A DNA stretch of 64,000 nucleotides. It comes from Hydrogenophaga sp. GTDB taxonomy: Bacteria > Pseudomonadota > Gammaproteobacteria > Burkholderiales > Burkholderiaceae_C. The position numbers were made by a program, and so were the translations under genes. Of this stretch, positions 8,715 through 19,171 are shown in pieces. The stretch covers positions 34,476-98,475 of the forward strand of contig NZ_JAUCZG010000014.1 in the NCBI RefSeq assembly GCF_030373225.1. Direction: 5' to 3'. The first letter of the stretch is position 1. Each line of letters begins with the position of its first letter. Under the pieces are notes generated by a model, which worked only from the letters and a program-made list of their open reading frames with translations, ran no database searches and was not told the origin of the DNA.

Positions 8715-9428
8715 TCAGCCTCCCAGCCCGGCGAAGACGTTCTGCACGTCTTCGTTGGCATCCAGTGCGGCCAGAAACGCCTCCACCTCTTCAAGGTGTT
8801 CGGCGCTCAGGCTCGCGGGGTCGATCGGATTCTTCGGCTTGTAGCCCAGCTTGGCCGACAACACGGTGAAGCCCTGCGCCGGCAGCGCGCGGCTGACCAG
8901 ATCGAGGTCGGTGGGATCGGTGAGAAACACGACCACGCCGTCGTCGTCGGCGGAATGGAAGTCCTGCGCCCCGGCCTCGATGGCCGCCAGTTCCGGGTCG
9001 GCGCCCGGGGTGGCGGCTTCGGCCTCGATGATGCCGAGGTGATCGAAGTCCCATGACACGGAGCCCGAGGTACCGAGCTGCCCCTTGCGGAACAGCACAC
9101 GCATGTCGGACGCGGCGCGGTTCACGTTGTCGGTCAGGCACTCGACCATGACCGGCACGCGGTGCGGGGCAAAGCCTTCATAGACGACGTGTTCGAAGTG
9201 AACGGTCTCGCCGGTGAGGCCTGCGCCCTTCTTGATCGCGCGGTCCAGCGTTTCCTTGGGCATGGACACCTTGCGTGCCTGCTCCACCACCAGGCGAAGG
9301 CGAGAGTTGGCGGCTGGATCGGCGCCGTGGCGTGCAGCGATCATGATGTCCTTGGCCAGCTTGCCAAAGAGCCTGCCTTTGGCATTGGCCGCCAGATCCT
9401 TGTGCTTTGCTTTCCACTGCGCGCCCAT
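8715..9428 (-). CDS. YebC/PmpR-family regulator
   Basis: A 237-residue member of the universally distributed YebC/TACO1 family, cytoplasmic proteins described as DNA-binding regulators and, more recently, as helpers of translation. The family opening [18 protein letters not shown] is present as [10 protein letters not shown], followed by the [16 protein letters not shown] and [10 protein letters not shown] segments and the Glu-rich end. The ATG at 9428 has AAGGAAT upstream. A BLUF sensor gene follows three bases after the stop. Confidence 0.92.
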   Translation of the reverse strand: MGAQWKAKHKDLAANAKGRLFGKLAKDIMIAARHGADPAANSRLRLVVEQARKVSMPKETLDRAIKKGAGLTGETVHFEHVVYEGFAPHRVPVMVECLTDNVNRAASDMRVLFRKGQLGTSGSVSWDFDHLGIIEAEAATPGADPELAAIEAGAQDFHSADDDGVVVFLTDPTDLDLVSRALPAQGFTVLSAKLGYKPKNPIDPASLSAEHLEEVEAFLAALDANEDVQNVFAGLGG

Positions 9429-9542
9429 ACGGAATTCCTTTGTGTAACGCGCGAGTTTACGCGTCAGCTCAGGGGCGCCATGGCCAGACCCCCCACAAAC
9501 GCGAGCTGCCCGGCCATGCGCACCTGGCGGCGCGCATCGCAC

Positions 9543-10625
9543 TCAGATCCTGGCCGCGGCGATGTAGCTGTCGTAACGCCATTCAGAGAAGCGGCTCCAC
9601 AGGATCTGGTCACGCTGGAAAGCACGCATGTCCTGGTGGATCTTCTTGAATTCGGGCGACTTGGCTTCGTGCTCGGCAAACACTTCCATCGACGCCTTGA
9701 AGCCCGCATCCATCAGGGCCTTCGAGAACGGCAGCAGTTTGGTGCCGGCCGCGACAAGGCGCTTCAAGGCCGCCGGGTTCTGCGCGTCGTACTTGGAGGT
9801 CATGTCGCGTGCAGCCACGGCACCGGCAGCCCGCACGATCGCCTTGTTTTCAGGCGACAGGGCGTCGAAGGCCTTTTTGTTGATGAAGAACTCCAGCTCT
9901 GCACCACCCTCCCACCAGCCCGGGTAGTAATAGAACGGAGCTACCTTGTTGAAGCCGAGCTTCTCGTCGTCGAAGGGACCCACGAACTCGGTGGCGTCCA
10001 ACGTGCCCTTTTCGAGCGCCTGGTACACCTCGCCTGCGGGCATGTTCTGCGCAATCACGCCGAGTTTGGCCATGGCCTGACCGAACAGACCGCCACCCAG
10101 GCGCATCTTCAGACCCTTGAGGTCTGACACGTTCTTGATCTCCTTGCGATACCAGCCGCCCATCTGGGTGCCGGTGTTGCCGGAGCTCATGGAAACGATG
10201 TTGTACTTGCCGTAGAACTCATCCATCAGCTTGCGGCCATTGCCGTGCTCCATCCAGGCGTCCATGTGGCGCGCGGTCAGACCAAAAGGCACCGCGCAGC
10301 CGAACGCGAAGATCGCATCCTTGCCGGTGAAGTAGTACGGCGCGGTTTGCGCCATTTCGATGGTGCTGTCCTGGATGGCATCGACCACTCCAAAGGCGGG
10401 CACGATGTCACCGGCGGGATGCACCGACACCTCGAACCTGCCACCCGAGAGTGCCTTCACCGTTTCGGAGAATTTTTCGGCCGAACCAAAGATGGTCGGC
10501 AAGGATTTCGGGAAACTGGACGCCAGGCGCCAGCGCACGGCGGCCTGAGCGTGAACGGCGGGGGCAATACCGGTTGTCAACACGCCGGCGATGCCGGCGT
10601 TCTTGATCAAGGAACGACGATCCAT
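9543..10625 (-). CDS. TRAP transporter substrate-binding protein (DctP/TakP type)
   Basis: A 360-residue periplasmic binding protein of a TRAP (sodium-driven) carboxylate transporter. The N-terminus MDRRSLIKNAGIAG is a twin-arginine signal, cleaved near VHAQA. VRWRLASSFPKSLPTIFGSAE and GGWYRKEIKNVSDLKGLKMR mark the TakP/FcbT1 group that binds alpha-keto or aromatic acids. The membrane subunits DctQ and DctM are not next to it, so the permease must be encoded elsewhere. AGGAGA lies upstream of the ATG at 10625. Confidence 0.9.
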   Translation of the reverse strand: MDRRSLIKNAGIAGVLTTGIAPAVHAQAAVRWRLASSFPKSLPTIFGSAEKFSETVKALSGGRFEVSVHPAGDIVPAFGVVDAIQDSTIEMAQTAPYYFTGKDAIFAFGCAVPFGLTARHMDAWMEHGNGRKLMDEFYGKYNIVSMSSGNTGTQMGGWYRKEIKNVSDLKGLKMRLGGGLFGQAMAKLGVIAQNMPAGEVYQALEKGTLDATEFVGPFDDEKLGFNKVAPFYYYPGWWEGGAELEFFINKKAFDALSPENKAIVRAAGAVAARDMTSKYDAQNPAALKRLVAAGTKLLPFSKALMDAGFKASMEVFAEHEAKSPEFKKIHQDMRAFQRDQILWSRFSEWRYDSYIAAARI

Positions 10626-10751
10626 GGGGACAATTCTCCTGAGAAGTGGGTGATTTGAAGAGAGGGCGTGTGCCATGACAAACGAGGCCTGCCCATCACG
10701 GGTCGAACAGGTCGTTTCTGTGAGGTCAGATACCGCCACAGAAGTCGGCAG

Positions 10752-10782
10752 AAACAAAAAAGCCCTCGTTTCCGAGGGCTTC
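10752..10782 (-). terminator. Intrinsic terminator after tRNA-fMet
   Basis: AGCCCTCG (10761-10768) pairs with CGAGGGCT (10773-10780) around a four-base loop. Read on the minus strand the stem is followed by TTTTTGTTTC. It lies 29 bp past the tRNA and probably ends the alpha-operon/tRNA transcript. Confidence 0.85.
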
Positions 10783-10808
10783 AGTGACAAGCAAGTGCTT
10801 GATTTGGT

Positions 10809-10885
<77 letters not shown>

Positions 10886-10902
10886 TCAAGCCTATGATTC
10901 TA

Positions 10903-11298
10903 TCACGCTTTGTCAGCGTCTGCGGCCGGCGCAGCATCTTCTGCACGATCGACCAGTTCGACCAGCGCCATGGGTGCGTTGTCACCAACGCGGTAACCCA
11001 TCTTCAGGATGCGGGTGTAGCCACCGGGGCGCGCAGCGAAGCGAGGGCCCAGTTCATTGAACAGCTTCACAACCACATCGCGGTCACGCAAGCGGTCGAA
11101 AGCCAGGCGGCGGTTGGCCACGGTGGCCACCTTGGCCAACGTGATCATGGGTTCCACCACGCGGCGCAATTCCTTGGCCTTGGGCACCGTGGTCTTGATG
11201 ACTTCGTGCGTGAGCAACGAGTTCATCATGTTGCGAAGCATCGCAAGGCGGTGTTCGCTGGTGCGGTTGAGTTTTCTTAGTCCGTGTCCGTGACGCAT
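10903..11298 (-). CDS. rplQ: Large-subunit ribosomal protein L17
   Basis: 131 residues beginning [17 protein letters not shown], the invariant L17 start, then [19 protein letters not shown]. The acidic/alanine-rich tail is longer than in E. coli L17 and typical of betaproteobacteria. It is the last protein gene of the alpha operon, downstream of rpoA, and is followed by tRNA-fMet. Confidence 0.98.
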   Translation of the reverse strand: MRHGHGLRKLNRTSEHRLAMLRNMMNSLLTHEVIKTTVPKAKELRRVVEPMITLAKVATVANRRLAFDRLRDRDVVVKLFNELGPRFAARPGGYTRILKMGYRVGDNAPMALVELVDRAEDAAPAADADKA

Positions 11299-11384
11299 TT
11301 TTCAGTCCTTTCAGTGTTTTGCCCGCAGCCGTGTCAGGTACTGCAGGTTCGTCCGTCACCGGCCTCGCGCCGGGTTGCGGAATT

Positions 11385-12368
11385 TCAGTGCTTGTCCAGA
11401 CCCGCTGGTGGCCAGTTTTCAAGCTTCATGCCCAAGGTCAGGCCGCGCGAAGCGAGCACTTCCTTGATTTCGTTGAGCGACTTGCGACCCAGGTTGGGGG
11501 TCTTGAGCAACTCGTTCTCGGTGCGCTGAATCAGGTCACCGATGTAATAGATGTTTTCCGCCTTGAGACAGTTGGCCGAACGCACAGTGAGTTCGAGCTC
11601 GTCGACGGGGCGCAAGAGAATCGGATCGAACTGTTGCGAGCTGCGCTGCGCCGGGGCTTCAAAGTTGAGCTCTGCACCTTCCAGTTGCGCGAAGACGGCG
11701 AGCTGTTCCACCAGGATCTTGGCGGAAGCGCGGACGGCTTCTTCCGGGCCAATGGAGCCGTTGGTCTCGATCTCCAGCACCAGCTTGTCGAGGTCTGTGC
11801 GCTGTTCAACACGGGCACTCTCCACGATGTAGCTGACGCGCTTGACCGGCGAGAAGGAGGCATCCAGAACGATGCGTCCGATCGAACGGGCCTGATCGTC
11901 GTTGCGGCGCAGGCTGCCTGGCACATAGCCGCGGCCTTTTTCAACCTTGATCTGCATGTCCAGCTTGGCGCCGGCGGACAGCGTCGCAATCACATGACCG
12001 GGATTCACGATCTCGACATCGTGGGGCGTCTGGATGTCGGCAGCCGTGACCAGGCCTTCGCCGTCCTTGCGCAGGCTCAAGGTCACCTCGTCGCGGTTGT
12101 GGAGCTTGAAGACCACGCCCTTGAGGTTCAGGAGCATGTTGACCACGTCCTCCTGGACACCATCGATCGATGAATATTCGTGAACGACACCAGCAATGGT
12201 GACTTCGGTCGGTGCGTGGCCAGTCATGGACGACAACAAAACCCGCCGCAGGGCATTGCCCAGCGTGTGGCCATAGCCGCGTTCGAACGGTTCAAGCGTG
12301 ACCTTGGCTTTGTTGGCCGAGACTTGCTCGACGTTGATGGTTTTGGGCTTCAGCAGATTGTTCAGCAT
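11385..12368 (-). CDS. rpoA: RNA polymerase alpha subunit
   Basis: 327 residues. The N-terminal dimerisation domain shows [23 protein letters not shown], and the C-terminal DNA/activator-binding domain shows [24 protein letters not shown]. The two are joined by a flexible linker near residues 235-250. It assembles the core polymerase. It lies between rpsD (95 bp upstream) and rplQ (86 bp downstream) in the alpha operon. Confidence 0.98.
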   Translation of the reverse strand: MLNNLLKPKTINVEQVSANKAKVTLEPFERGYGHTLGNALRRVLLSSMTGHAPTEVTIAGVVHEYSSIDGVQEDVVNMLLNLKGVVFKLHNRDEVTLSLRKDGEGLVTAADIQTPHDVEIVNPGHVIATLSAGAKLDMQIKVEKGRGYVPGSLRRNDDQARSIGRIVLDASFSPVKRVSYIVESARVEQRTDLDKLVLEIETNGSIGPEEAVRASAKILVEQLAVFAQLEGAELNFEAPAQRSSQQFDPILLRPVDELELTVRSANCLKAENIYYIGDLIQRTENELLKTPNLGRKSLNEIKEVLASRGLTLGMKLENWPPAGLDKH

Positions 12369-12462
12369 TCAAACTTCCTTCAGTACCCTCGGCTCGTTAC
12401 ACCGATAAGGCAGATGGAGCATGGCCCGGCCGCGCCCAGAAGGGCGAGCGCCGGGAACGAAA

Positions 12463-13086
12463 TTAACGGGAATACAGTTCGACGATCAACGACTCGTTGA
12501 CGTCGGAGGCGAATTCGTCGCGGTCGGGAGACTTCTTGAAGACGCCTTCAACTTTCTCGACCGACACATCCACCCAGGCGGGGAAGCCGATCTGCTTGGC
12601 CAGCTCCATGGCTTCGAGCACGCGACCCTGCTTCTTCGACTTTTCACGCACAGCGATCACGTCGCCGGCCTTCACAGAGTACGAAGGGATGTTGACCGAT
12701 TTGCCATTGACCAGGATCGCCTTGTGCGAAACGATCTGACGGGCTTCGGCGCGCGTGGAGGCAAAGCCCATGCGGAACACGACGTTGTCCAGGCGAGCTT
12801 CCAGCAGGAACAGCAGGTTCGCACCGGTGTTGCCGCGACGGCGGTCGGCTTCCGCGAAATAGCGACGGAACTGGCGCTCCAGCACACCATAGGTGCGCTT
12901 GACCTTCTGCTTCTCGCGCAGCTGAACACCGAAGTCCGAAGTGCGCTGACCCGAGGTGCGACCATGCTGGCCGGGCTTCGAATCGAACTTGGCCTTGTCG
13001 CTGATCGAGCGGCGCGCGCTCTTGAGCAGCAGATCAGAGCCTTCACGGCGGGAAAGTTTGGCCTTGGGGCCGAGGTAACGTGCCAC
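12463..13086 (-). CDS. rpsD: Small-subunit ribosomal protein S4
   Basis: 207 residues, the usual length, with the S4 RNA-binding domain around residues 98-160 ([24 protein letters not shown]). Besides nucleating 30S assembly, S4 in enterobacteria represses its own operon. The start is a GTG at 13086 with AAGGAC seven bases upstream; the frame reads nine codons further up to an ATG, but no S4 protein has that extension. The 163-bp gap before it holds strong hairpins. Confidence 0.97.
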   Translation of the reverse strand: MARYLGPKAKLSRREGSDLLLKSARRSISDKAKFDSKPGQHGRTSGQRTSDFGVQLREKQKVKRTYGVLERQFRRYFAEADRRRGNTGANLLFLLEARLDNVVFRMGFASTRAEARQIVSHKAILVNGKSVNIPSYSVKAGDVIAVREKSKKQGRVLEAMELAKQIGFPAWVDVSVEKVEGVFKKSPDRDEFASDVNESLIVELYSR

Positions 13087-13173
13087 GTTGATGTCCTTGT
13101 GTTTCTGCCGCAACCGGCATCAATCGACGCCATTGCGGGAGCCACTCCTCGCAGGAAGTGGCGGTGGGCTTAG

Positions 13174-13206
13174 CAAAAAATGCCACCGCAGGCAACTGCG
13201 GTGGCG
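13174..13206 (-). terminator. Terminator-like hairpin inside the alpha operon, before rpsD
   Basis: GCCACCGCA (13182-13190) pairs perfectly with TGCGGTGGC (13197-13205) around a six-base loop. On the minus strand the stem is followed by ATTTTTTG. It lies between rpsK and rpsD, where transcription must pass to reach rpsD, rpoA and rplQ. It could be an attenuator or partial terminator. Confidence 0.7.
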
Positions 13207-13227
13207 CTCGAAAAAAAGCTTTCCATT

Positions 13228-13245
13228 GTACCGCGAAAGCGGTAC
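13228..13245 (-). promoter_or_regulatory. Stable tetraloop hairpin just after rpsK
   Basis: GTACCGC (13228-13234) and GCGGTAC (13239-13245) form a seven-pair stem with a four-base loop, starting five bases past the rpsK stop. On the minus strand it precedes the terminator-like hairpin. It may be a processing or protein-binding site. Confidence 0.5.
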
Positions 13246-13249
13246 CGCC

Positions 13250-13654
13250 TCAAATGCGGCGGCGCTTCTGGGGACGGCAGCCGTTGTGGGGCACGGGCGT
13301 CACGTCAGAAATGGAGTTGATGCGGATGCCCAGGGCACCCAGGGCACGCACCGACGACTCGCGACCAGGGCCCGGACCCTTGATCTCGACGTCGAGGTTC
13401 TTGATGCCTTGCTCAATGGCAGCACGGCCAGCCACTTCCGAAGCCACCTGGGCCGCAAAAGGAGTGGACTTGCGCGAGCCCTTGAAGCCCTGCCCACCGG
13501 ACGAGGCCCACGACAAGGCGTTGCCCTGGCGATCGGTGATCGTGATGATGGTGTTGTTGAACGAAGCGTGCACGTGGGCAATGCCGTCGGCAATGTTCTT
13601 GCGGACTTTTTTGCGAACGCGTGCGGATGCGCTGGTGGAGGGTGACTTGGCCAT
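13250..13654 (-). CDS. rpsK: Small-subunit ribosomal protein S11
   Basis: 134 residues with [46 protein letters not shown] and the C-terminal [13 protein letters not shown] end (each only partly quoted here as motif names). It is part of the 30S platform near the mRNA exit. rpsM lies 18 bp upstream, and the following gap to rpsD is the largest within the ribosomal cluster. Confidence 0.98.
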   Translation of the reverse strand: MAKSPSTSASARVRKKVRKNIADGIAHVHASFNNTIITITDRQGNALSWASSGGQGFKGSRKSTPFAAQVASEVAGRAAIEQGIKNLDVEIKGPGPGRESSVRALGALGIRINSISDVTPVPHNGCRPQKRRRI

Positions 13655-13672
13655 GGGAATCCTTCGAACCGA

Positions 13673-14038
13673 TTACTTCTTCAGCGACTGGGCCGCCTTG
13701 CGGGGACCTTTGCGCGTGCGCGCATTGGTCTTCGTGCGCTGACCACGCAGCGGCAGACCACGACGATGACGGAAGCCGCGGTAGCAACCGATGTCCATCA
13801 ATCGCTTGATGTTCATCGTGGTTTCACGGCGCAGATCGCCCTCGATCGTGAACGTGCCGACCTGATCGCGAACTTTTTCGAGTTCTGCGTCGCTCAGATC
13901 CTTGATCTTCTTCGTGTAGTCGATGCCACACGCTTCGCAGATCTTGCGAGCGCGCGTGCGACCGATGCCGAAGATTGCCGTCAAGCCGATTTCAGCGTGC
14001 TTGTGCGGCGGAATGTTGATGCCTGCAATACGAGCCAT
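13673..14038 (-). CDS. rpsM: Small-subunit ribosomal protein S13
   Basis: 121 residues starting [22 protein letters not shown] and ending with the basic tail [18 protein letters not shown]. It sits in the head of the 30S subunit and touches the P-site tRNA. It is the first gene of the alpha operon in E. coli; here it follows rpmJ by 20 bp. Confidence 0.98.
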   Translation of the reverse strand: MARIAGINIPPHKHAEIGLTAIFGIGRTRARKICEACGIDYTKKIKDLSDAELEKVRDQVGTFTIEGDLRRETTMNIKRLMDIGCYRGFRHRRGLPLRGQRTKTNARTRKGPRKAAQSLKK

Positions 14039-14058
14039 GGTGGTCCTCTAAACTTCAA

Positions 14059-14172
14059 TCAGCCTTGACGCTGTTTATGACGCGGATCGGTGCAAATGAC
14101 TCGCACAACACCGTGCCGCTTGATGATCTTGCAGTTGCGGCACATTTTTTTGACCGAAGCCGAAACTCTCAT
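14059..14172 (-). CDS. rpmJ: Large-subunit ribosomal protein L36
   Basis: A 37-residue protein beginning [17 protein letters not shown] and ending PRHKQRQG. The zinc-ribbon ligands are kept (CRNC, then a Cys and a His in VICTDPRH), so this is the zinc-binding C+ form of L36. It lies between infA and rpsM, as in other betaproteobacteria. Confidence 0.95.
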   Translation of the reverse strand: MRVSASVKKMCRNCKIIKRHGVVRVICTDPRHKQRQG

Positions 14173-14216
14173 AGTCTTCTCCTAGATATTCCAAAAAATA
14201 TTCAACAACCAACCAC

Positions 14217-14435
14217 TCACTTGGAACGGAACACAATCCGTGCCCGAGTGAGGTCGTAGGGCGTGAGCTCTACTTTGACCTTGTCGCCTGGCAGGATGCG
14301 GATGTAGTGCATCCTCATCTTGCCGCTGATGTGCCCGAGAACCACGTGACCGTTTTCGAGCTTGACCCTGAAGGTCGCATTGGGGAGGTTTTCAACCACC
14401 TCGCCCTGCATCTCGATCACGTCGTCCTTGGACAT
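14217..14435 (-). CDS. infA: Translation initiation factor IF-1
   Basis: 72 residues, the normal length, with the S1-like OB fold: [19 protein letters not shown], then [28 protein letters not shown]. It binds the 30S A site during initiation. The start at 14435 is the family start; three extra in-frame codons upstream are ignored. It lies 9 bp after secY and before rpmJ. Confidence 0.97.
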   Translation of the reverse strand: MSKDDVIEMQGEVVENLPNATFRVKLENGHVVLGHISGKMRMHYIRILPGDKVKVELTPYDLTRARIVFRSK

Positions 14436-14444
14436 ACAAACCAC

Positions 14445-15764
14445 TCAACTGCCTGGTGAGGTCTTGAAGTTGGCCTTTTTCAGCAGCGAGTCGTACTGCT
14501 GCGACATCATGTAATTCTGTACCTGTGCCATGAAATCCATGGTCACGACAACGATGATCAGCAACGAGGTGCCACCGAAGTAAAACGGAACGTTGTACTT
14601 CAAGATCAGGAACTCGGGCAGCAGACACACCGCGGTGATGTAGATGGCGCCTGCCAGCGTGAGGCGCAGCAGGATCTTGTCGATGTAGCGTGCCGTCTGG
14701 TCTCCCGGACGAATGCCCGGAATGAACGCGCCGCTCTTCTTCAAGTTGTCGGCCGTCTCACGGCTGTTGAACACCAGCGCCGTGTAGAAGAAGCAGAAAA
14801 AGATGATCGCCGCGGCGTACAAGGCCACATAGATCGGCTGCCCGGGCGACAGGGCCGAAGCCATGTCGCGCAACCACCGCGTGGAGTCACCGGTGCTCAC
14901 CCAACTCACCACGGTGGTCGGCAACAAGATGATGGACGAGGCGAAGATCGGGGGAATCACGCCAGCCATGTTGAGCTTCAAGGGCAAATGCGATGACTGG
15001 CCGCCATAGACCTTGTTGCCCACCTGGCGACGTGCGTAGTTCACCAGGATCTTGCGCTGTCCACGCTCGACAAACACCACGAAGTAGGTCACCAGGACCA
15101 CGAGCGCAATGATGAAGATGGCCACCAGGATGTTCATGGCACCGGTGCGAACCAGTTCCAGCAAACCACCCACGGCACTCGGCAAGCCCGCTGCAATGCC
15201 GGCGAAGATCAGGATCGAAATGCCGTTGCCCAAGCCACGCTCGGTGATCTGCTCGCCCAGCCACATCAGGAACATGGTGCCAGCGACCAGGCTCACAACC
15301 GCGGTCAGGCGAAAGCCCATGCCGGGGTCGATCACGAGGCCGGCCTGACCTTCCAGGGCCAGCGCGATGCCCATCGACTGGAAGATCGCGAGGCCGAGCG
15401 TGCCGTACCGGGTGTACTGGGTGATCTTGCGTCGACCGGCTTCGCCCTCTTTCTTCAACTGCTCGAACGTGGGCACCACGTAGGTCATCAGCTGCATGAT
15501 GATCGACGCCGAGATGTACGGCATGATCCCCAGCGCGAAGACAGCGAAGCGCGACAGTGATCCGCCCGAGAACATGTTGAAGAGGCTCAGAATGCCGCCC
15601 GCTTGCCCCTTGAACAGCTGTTCAAGTTGCGCGGGGTCGATGCCGGGCACCGGGATGTGCGCACCAATGCGGTACACCACCAAGGCGAGCAGCAGAAAAA
15701 CCAGCCGGCGACGCAGGTCGCCGAACTTGCCGGTTTTGGCCAGGGACGTGGATCCAGTTGCCAC
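14445..15764 (-). CDS. secY: Protein translocase subunit SecY
   Basis: 439 residues with the ten transmembrane helices of the SecYEG channel. The plug region is near residues 60-75, and the cytosolic loops [15 protein letters not shown] and [15 protein letters not shown] carry the conserved arginines that bind ribosome and SecA. The start is GTG at 15764 with GGAA upstream. It lies at its usual place after rplO. Confidence 0.98.
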   Translation of the reverse strand: MATGSTSLAKTGKFGDLRRRLVFLLLALVVYRIGAHIPVPGIDPAQLEQLFKGQAGGILSLFNMFSGGSLSRFAVFALGIMPYISASIIMQLMTYVVPTFEQLKKEGEAGRRKITQYTRYGTLGLAIFQSMGIALALEGQAGLVIDPGMGFRLTAVVSLVAGTMFLMWLGEQITERGLGNGISILIFAGIAAGLPSAVGGLLELVRTGAMNILVAIFIIALVVLVTYFVVFVERGQRKILVNYARRQVGNKVYGGQSSHLPLKLNMAGVIPPIFASSIILLPTTVVSWVSTGDSTRWLRDMASALSPGQPIYVALYAAAIIFFCFFYTALVFNSRETADNLKKSGAFIPGIRPGDQTARYIDKILLRLTLAGAIYITAVCLLPEFLILKYNVPFYFGGTSLLIIVVVTMDFMAQVQNYMMSQQYDSLLKKANFKTSPGS

Positions 15765-15787
15765 AGGTCGGTTCCGTCGGATTCCGG

Positions 15788-16219
15788 TCAGACGATCGAG
15801 CCGCCAGCGGCTTCGATCACGGCTTTGGCACCGGCGGTCACGGACACGTCCTTGAAGGACACGGCACGCGTGAGTTCACCGGTCTTGATCACTTTGACGC
15901 GCTTGGCGAGGTGAGGGACGAGGCCCGCCTGCTTCAGCACGAGCATGTCGACTTCGGCCACGTTGAGCGCACTGATGTCGGTCAGCGTGACTTCGGCATT
16001 GAACTGAAGCTGGGTCGACTTGAAACCGCGCTTGGGCAGGCGGCGCTGCAAAGGCATCTGACCGCCTTCAAAGCCCACCTTGTGGTAGCCGCCCGAACGG
16101 GACTTCTGGCCCTTGTGGCCGCGACCTGCGGTCTTGCCCAGGCCTGAGCCGATGCCTCGACCGACGCGACGCTTGGCGTGCTTGGAGCCTTCAGAAGGCT
16201 TGATGGTGTTGAGTTGCAT
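15788..16219 (-). CDS. rplO: Large-subunit ribosomal protein L15
   Basis: 143 residues: [22 protein letters not shown], then [19 protein letters not shown], the glycine- and basic-rich N-terminal extension that threads into 23S rRNA, followed by the globular C-terminal part. It is located between rpmD and secY in the spc operon. Confidence 0.98.
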   Translation of the reverse strand: MQLNTIKPSEGSKHAKRRVGRGIGSGLGKTAGRGHKGQKSRSGGYHKVGFEGGQMPLQRRLPKRGFKSTQLQFNAEVTLTDISALNVAEVDMLVLKQAGLVPHLAKRVKVIKTGELTRAVSFKDVSVTAGAKAVIEAAGGSIV

Positions 16220-16233
16220 GTGCGTGACTCCGA

Positions 16234-16416
16234 TCAGAGTACTTTGACCAGGTAGCTGATCTTGTTGATCATGCCGCGCACGGCAGGGGTGTCCTGCAGC
16301 TCGCTGGTGCTGTTGAGTTTGCGCAAACCCAGACCACGAACGGTGTCACGGTGGGATTGCTTGGTTCCAATGGGGCTTCGCACCAACTGGACCTTGACGG
16401 TGTTTTGAGTGGTCAT
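16234..16416 (-). CDS. rpmD: Large-subunit ribosomal protein L30
   Basis: 60 residues with [20 protein letters not shown] and the family core [11 protein letters not shown]. The start at 16416 gives the usual length; an ATG five codons upstream overlaps the rpsE stop. It is packed between rpsE and rplO. Confidence 0.96.
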   Translation of the reverse strand: MTTQNTVKVQLVRSPIGTKQSHRDTVRGLGLRKLNSTSELQDTPAVRGMINKISYLVKVL

Positions 16417-16427
16417 GATCGCTCCAA

Positions 16428-16946
16428 TCAACCCAGGATGTCTTCAACGGACTTGCCACGCTTGGCAGCCACGTCGGACGGGGTGGTTGAATTCTTCAGC
16501 GCGTCCAGCGTGGCACGCACCAGGTTGTAGGGATTGCTCGAGCCGTGGCTCTTGGCCACGACGTCGGTGATGCCGAGCACTTCGAACACTGCGCGCATCG
16601 GGCCGCCGGCAATGATGCCGGTACCCTTGGAGGCGGGCAGCATCATCACATTGGAAGCGCCGTGTTCGCCATGCACGCTGTGGTGCAACGAACCGTTCTT
16701 GAGCGACACCTTGATCATGTTGCGACGAGCGGCTTCCATGGCCTTCTGCACAGCCACCGGCACTTCACGCGCCTTGCCCTTGCCCATGCCCACGCGGCCA
16801 TCGCCATCGCCGACCACGGTCAGTGCAGCGAAACCGAGAATGCGACCGCCCTTGACCACCTTGGTCACGCGGTTGATCGCGATCATCTTTTCGCGCAAAC
16901 CGTCTTCGTTCGCTTCGTTCTTGATGTTTGCCGTAAATTTAGCCAT
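16428..16946 (-). CDS. rpsE: Small-subunit ribosomal protein S5
   Basis: 172 residues. The double-stranded RNA-binding N-terminal domain has [18 protein letters not shown] and [18 protein letters not shown]; the C-terminal domain has [17 protein letters not shown]. It contributes to decoding accuracy and mRNA entry. It sits between rplR and rpmD. Confidence 0.98.
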   Translation of the reverse strand: MAKFTANIKNEANEDGLREKMIAINRVTKVVKGGRILGFAALTVVGDGDGRVGMGKGKAREVPVAVQKAMEAARRNMIKVSLKNGSLHHSVHGEHGASNVMMLPASKGTGIIAGGPMRAVFEVLGITDVVAKSHGSSNPYNLVRATLDALKNSTTPSDVAAKRGKSVEDILG

Positions 16947-16964
16947 TTTGTGGTTTCCGTTTGA

Positions 16965-17330
16965 TCAGAACTGCAGGCCGGCTTCGCGGGCGGCGTCTGC
17001 CAGGGCTTTCACCCGACCGTGGTAGGCAAAACCGGAACGGTCGAACGCCACCTTTTCGATGCCGGCGGCCTTGGCCTTCTCGGCGATTCGCTTGCCGATC
17101 AGGGCAGCCGCGGAGGTGTTGCCACCCTTGCCTGCACCACCGATCTGAGCGCGCACCTCGGCTTCGGCCGTGGAGGCCGTGGCCAGCACCTTGGCGCCGT
17201 CGTCGGAGATGACGCTGGCGTAGATGTGCAGGTTCGTGCGGTTCACGGTCAGGCGAACGGCACCCTGTTGCGCAATGCGGATGCGCGTTTGGCGGGCGCG
17301 GCGCAGACGTTGCTGTTTTTTGGTCAACAT
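16965..17330 (-). CDS. rplR: Large-subunit ribosomal protein L18
   Basis: 121 residues: [18 protein letters not shown] at the start and [21 protein letters not shown] at the end. It binds 5S rRNA together with L5. It is in spc-operon order between rplF and rpsE. Confidence 0.98.
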   Translation of the reverse strand: MLTKKQQRLRRARQTRIRIAQQGAVRLTVNRTNLHIYASVISDDGAKVLATASTAEAEVRAQIGGAGKGGNTSAAALIGKRIAEKAKAAGIEKVAFDRSGFAYHGRVKALADAAREAGLQF

Positions 17331-17341
17331 GATCCTGATCC

Positions 17342-17875
17342 TTATTTCTTCTTGGTTTCCTTGATCACGACCTTTTCATCCGCGTAACGGATGCCCTTGC
17401 CTTTGTAGGGCTCGGGGGGGCGCACGGCCCGCACTTCGGAAGCGATCTGACCAACCCGCTGACGGTCCGAACCCTTGATCAGGATTTCGGTGGGCGTCGG
17501 CGTTTCCACCTTGATACCGGCCGGCATGTCCATCACCACCGGATGGGAGTAACCCACCGTGAGGTTGAGCTTGGTGCCCTGGGCCTGGGCCTTGTAGCCC
17601 ACACCCAGCAGCGTGAGCTTCTTCTCGAAACCCTTGCTGACGCCGTTGACCATGTTGTTCACCAGTTGACGCATGGTGCCCGACATGGCGTTGGCTTCGC
17701 GGGACTCGTTCACAGGAACGAAAGTCAGCGCGCCGTTGTTGCTTTCAACCTTGACCAGCGCGTTTTGCGCCAGCGCCAGCGCACCCAGGGTGCCCTTGAC
17801 GTTGATCAGGTCGTCTTTGACGGCGATCTCGACCCCGGCAGGGATGGAGACCGGCAGTTTTCCAATACGTGACAT
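17342..17875 (-). CDS. rplF: Large-subunit ribosomal protein L6
   Basis: 177 residues, two repeated alpha/beta domains: [19 protein letters not shown] at the start, and the C-terminal signature [14 protein letters not shown]. It binds near the sarcin-ricin loop. The start at 17875 is the family start; the frame is open 19 codons upstream across the rpsH stop. Confidence 0.97.
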   Translation of the reverse strand: MSRIGKLPVSIPAGVEIAVKDDLINVKGTLGALALAQNALVKVESNNGALTFVPVNESREANAMSGTMRQLVNNMVNGVSKGFEKKLTLLGVGYKAQAQGTKLNLTVGYSHPVVMDMPAGIKVETPTPTEILIKGSDRQRVGQIASEVRAVRPPEPYKGKGIRYADEKVVIKETKKK

Positions 17876-17897
17876 TAATTGCTCCTCAATGCCCGCA

Positions 17898-18293
17898 TCA
17901 GGCGACGTAACACAGGACTTCGCCACCAACACCGTTGGCGCGAGCCTTGCGATCGGTCATCACGCCCTGGGGCGTGGTGACGATGGCCACACCCAGACCG
18001 TTCTGGACCTGGGGAATGGCGTTGCGGCCACGGTAAACGCGCAGGCCGGGACGGCTCACACGCTCGATGCGTTCGATCACGGGACGGCCAGCGTAGTACT
18101 TCAAGGCGATTTCAAGTTCGCTCTTGCCGTCGTTGCTCTTGACCTGGAATCCGTCGATGTAGCCTTCGTCCTTCAGGACTTGGGCAATCGCGGCTTTGAC
18201 CTTGGAGGCCGGCATCGACACGCTGGCTTTTTCCACCATCTGCGCGTTGCGGATGCGGGTCAACATGTCGGCGATAGGATCACTCATGCTCAT
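17898..18293 (-). CDS. rpsH: Small-subunit ribosomal protein S8
   Basis: 131 residues: [21 protein letters not shown] at the start and the C-terminal [20 protein letters not shown]. It is a primary binder of 16S rRNA and, in E. coli, the repressor of the spc operon at the L5 message. GGAG lies eight bases before the ATG at 18293; a second ATG two codons on is possible. Confidence 0.98.
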   Translation of the reverse strand: MSMSDPIADMLTRIRNAQMVEKASVSMPASKVKAAIAQVLKDEGYIDGFQVKSNDGKSELEIALKYYAGRPVIERIERVSRPGLRVYRGRNAIPQVQNGLGVAIVTTPQGVMTDRKARANGVGGEVLCYVA

Positions 18294-18311
18294 TTGTGGT
18301 TCTCCTAGGGC

Positions 18312-18617
18312 TTACCAGCTGGCTTTGGTGATGCCGGGGATTTCTCCGGCAAAGGCCATTTCGCGAACCTTGGCGCGAGCCAGGCCGAAGTGGGCAAAGG
18401 TGCCACGCGGACGACCGGTGATCTCGCAGCGGTTGCGCTGACGAGTCGGGTTCGAATTGCGGGGCAGCTTCTGAAGACCCAGACGGGCCGCGTCTCGCTC
18501 TTCGTCGGTCTTCTTGACGTCGTTGGCGACGGCTTTGAATTCGTTGTATTTCTTGGCGAACTTGGCTGCGAGTTTTTCGCGCTTGAGTTCACGTTGCAGT
18601 AGTGCTTGTTTAGCCAC
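18312..18617 (-). CDS. rpsN: Small-subunit ribosomal protein S14
   Basis: 101 residues starting [21 protein letters not shown] and containing [21 protein letters not shown]. This is the long, zinc-free form: the CxxC pairs of the short form are missing. The start is GTG at 18617 with TGAGGTGG upstream. Confidence 0.97.
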   Translation of the reverse strand: MAKQALLQRELKREKLAAKFAKKYNEFKAVANDVKKTDEERDAARLGLQKLPRNSNPTRQRNRCEITGRPRGTFAHFGLARAKVREMAFAGEIPGITKASW

Positions 18618-18625
18618 GCGCCACC

Positions 18626-19171
18626 TCAGTTCTTGAACGGGAAACGGAAACCAGCCAGAAGAGCCTTGCACTCTTCGTCGTTCTTGGCGGTCGTCGTGAT
18701 GCTGATGTTGAGACCGCGCAAGGCGTCAACCTTGTCGTACTCGATCTCAGGGAAGATGATCTGTTCCTTGACGCCGACGTTGTAGTTGCCGCGGCCGTCA
18801 AACGAGCGACCGGAGATGCCACGGAAGTCGCGCACCCGGGGCAGGGCCACGGTGACGAAGCGGTCGAGGAATTCGTACATCTTGGCGCCGCGCAGGGTCA
18901 CCATGCAGCCGATGGCCTGCTGTTCGCGGATCTTGAAGCCCGCGATGGCCTTGCGGGCCTTGGTGACGACTGGCTTCTGGCCGGCGATCTTGGTCAGGTC
19001 GCCAACGGCGTTGTCCATGACTTTCTTGTCGGCAACGGCTTCGCTCACGCCCATGTTCAAGGTGATCTTGGTGATGCGGGGCACCTCCATGATCGACTTG
19101 TAGCCGAACTTCTCGACCAGGCTGGGCGCGATCGTGTCGCGGAATGTGTCTTGCAAACGTGCCATGGTCAT
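18626..19171 (-). CDS. rplE: Large-subunit ribosomal protein L5
   Basis: 181 residues as drawn, with [21 protein letters not shown] and [18 protein letters not shown]. It binds 5S rRNA and contacts P-site tRNA. Two starts are possible: ATG at 19171, whose ATGA overlaps the rplX stop and so allows translational coupling, or ATG two codons later (19165), which gives the standard 179 residues. Confidence 0.96.
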   Translation of the reverse strand: MTMARLQDTFRDTIAPSLVEKFGYKSIMEVPRITKITLNMGVSEAVADKKVMDNAVGDLTKIAGQKPVVTKARKAIAGFKIREQQAIGCMVTLRGAKMYEFLDRFVTVALPRVRDFRGISGRSFDGRGNYNVGVKEQIIFPEIEYDKVDALRGLNISITTTAKNDEECKALLAGFRFPFKN

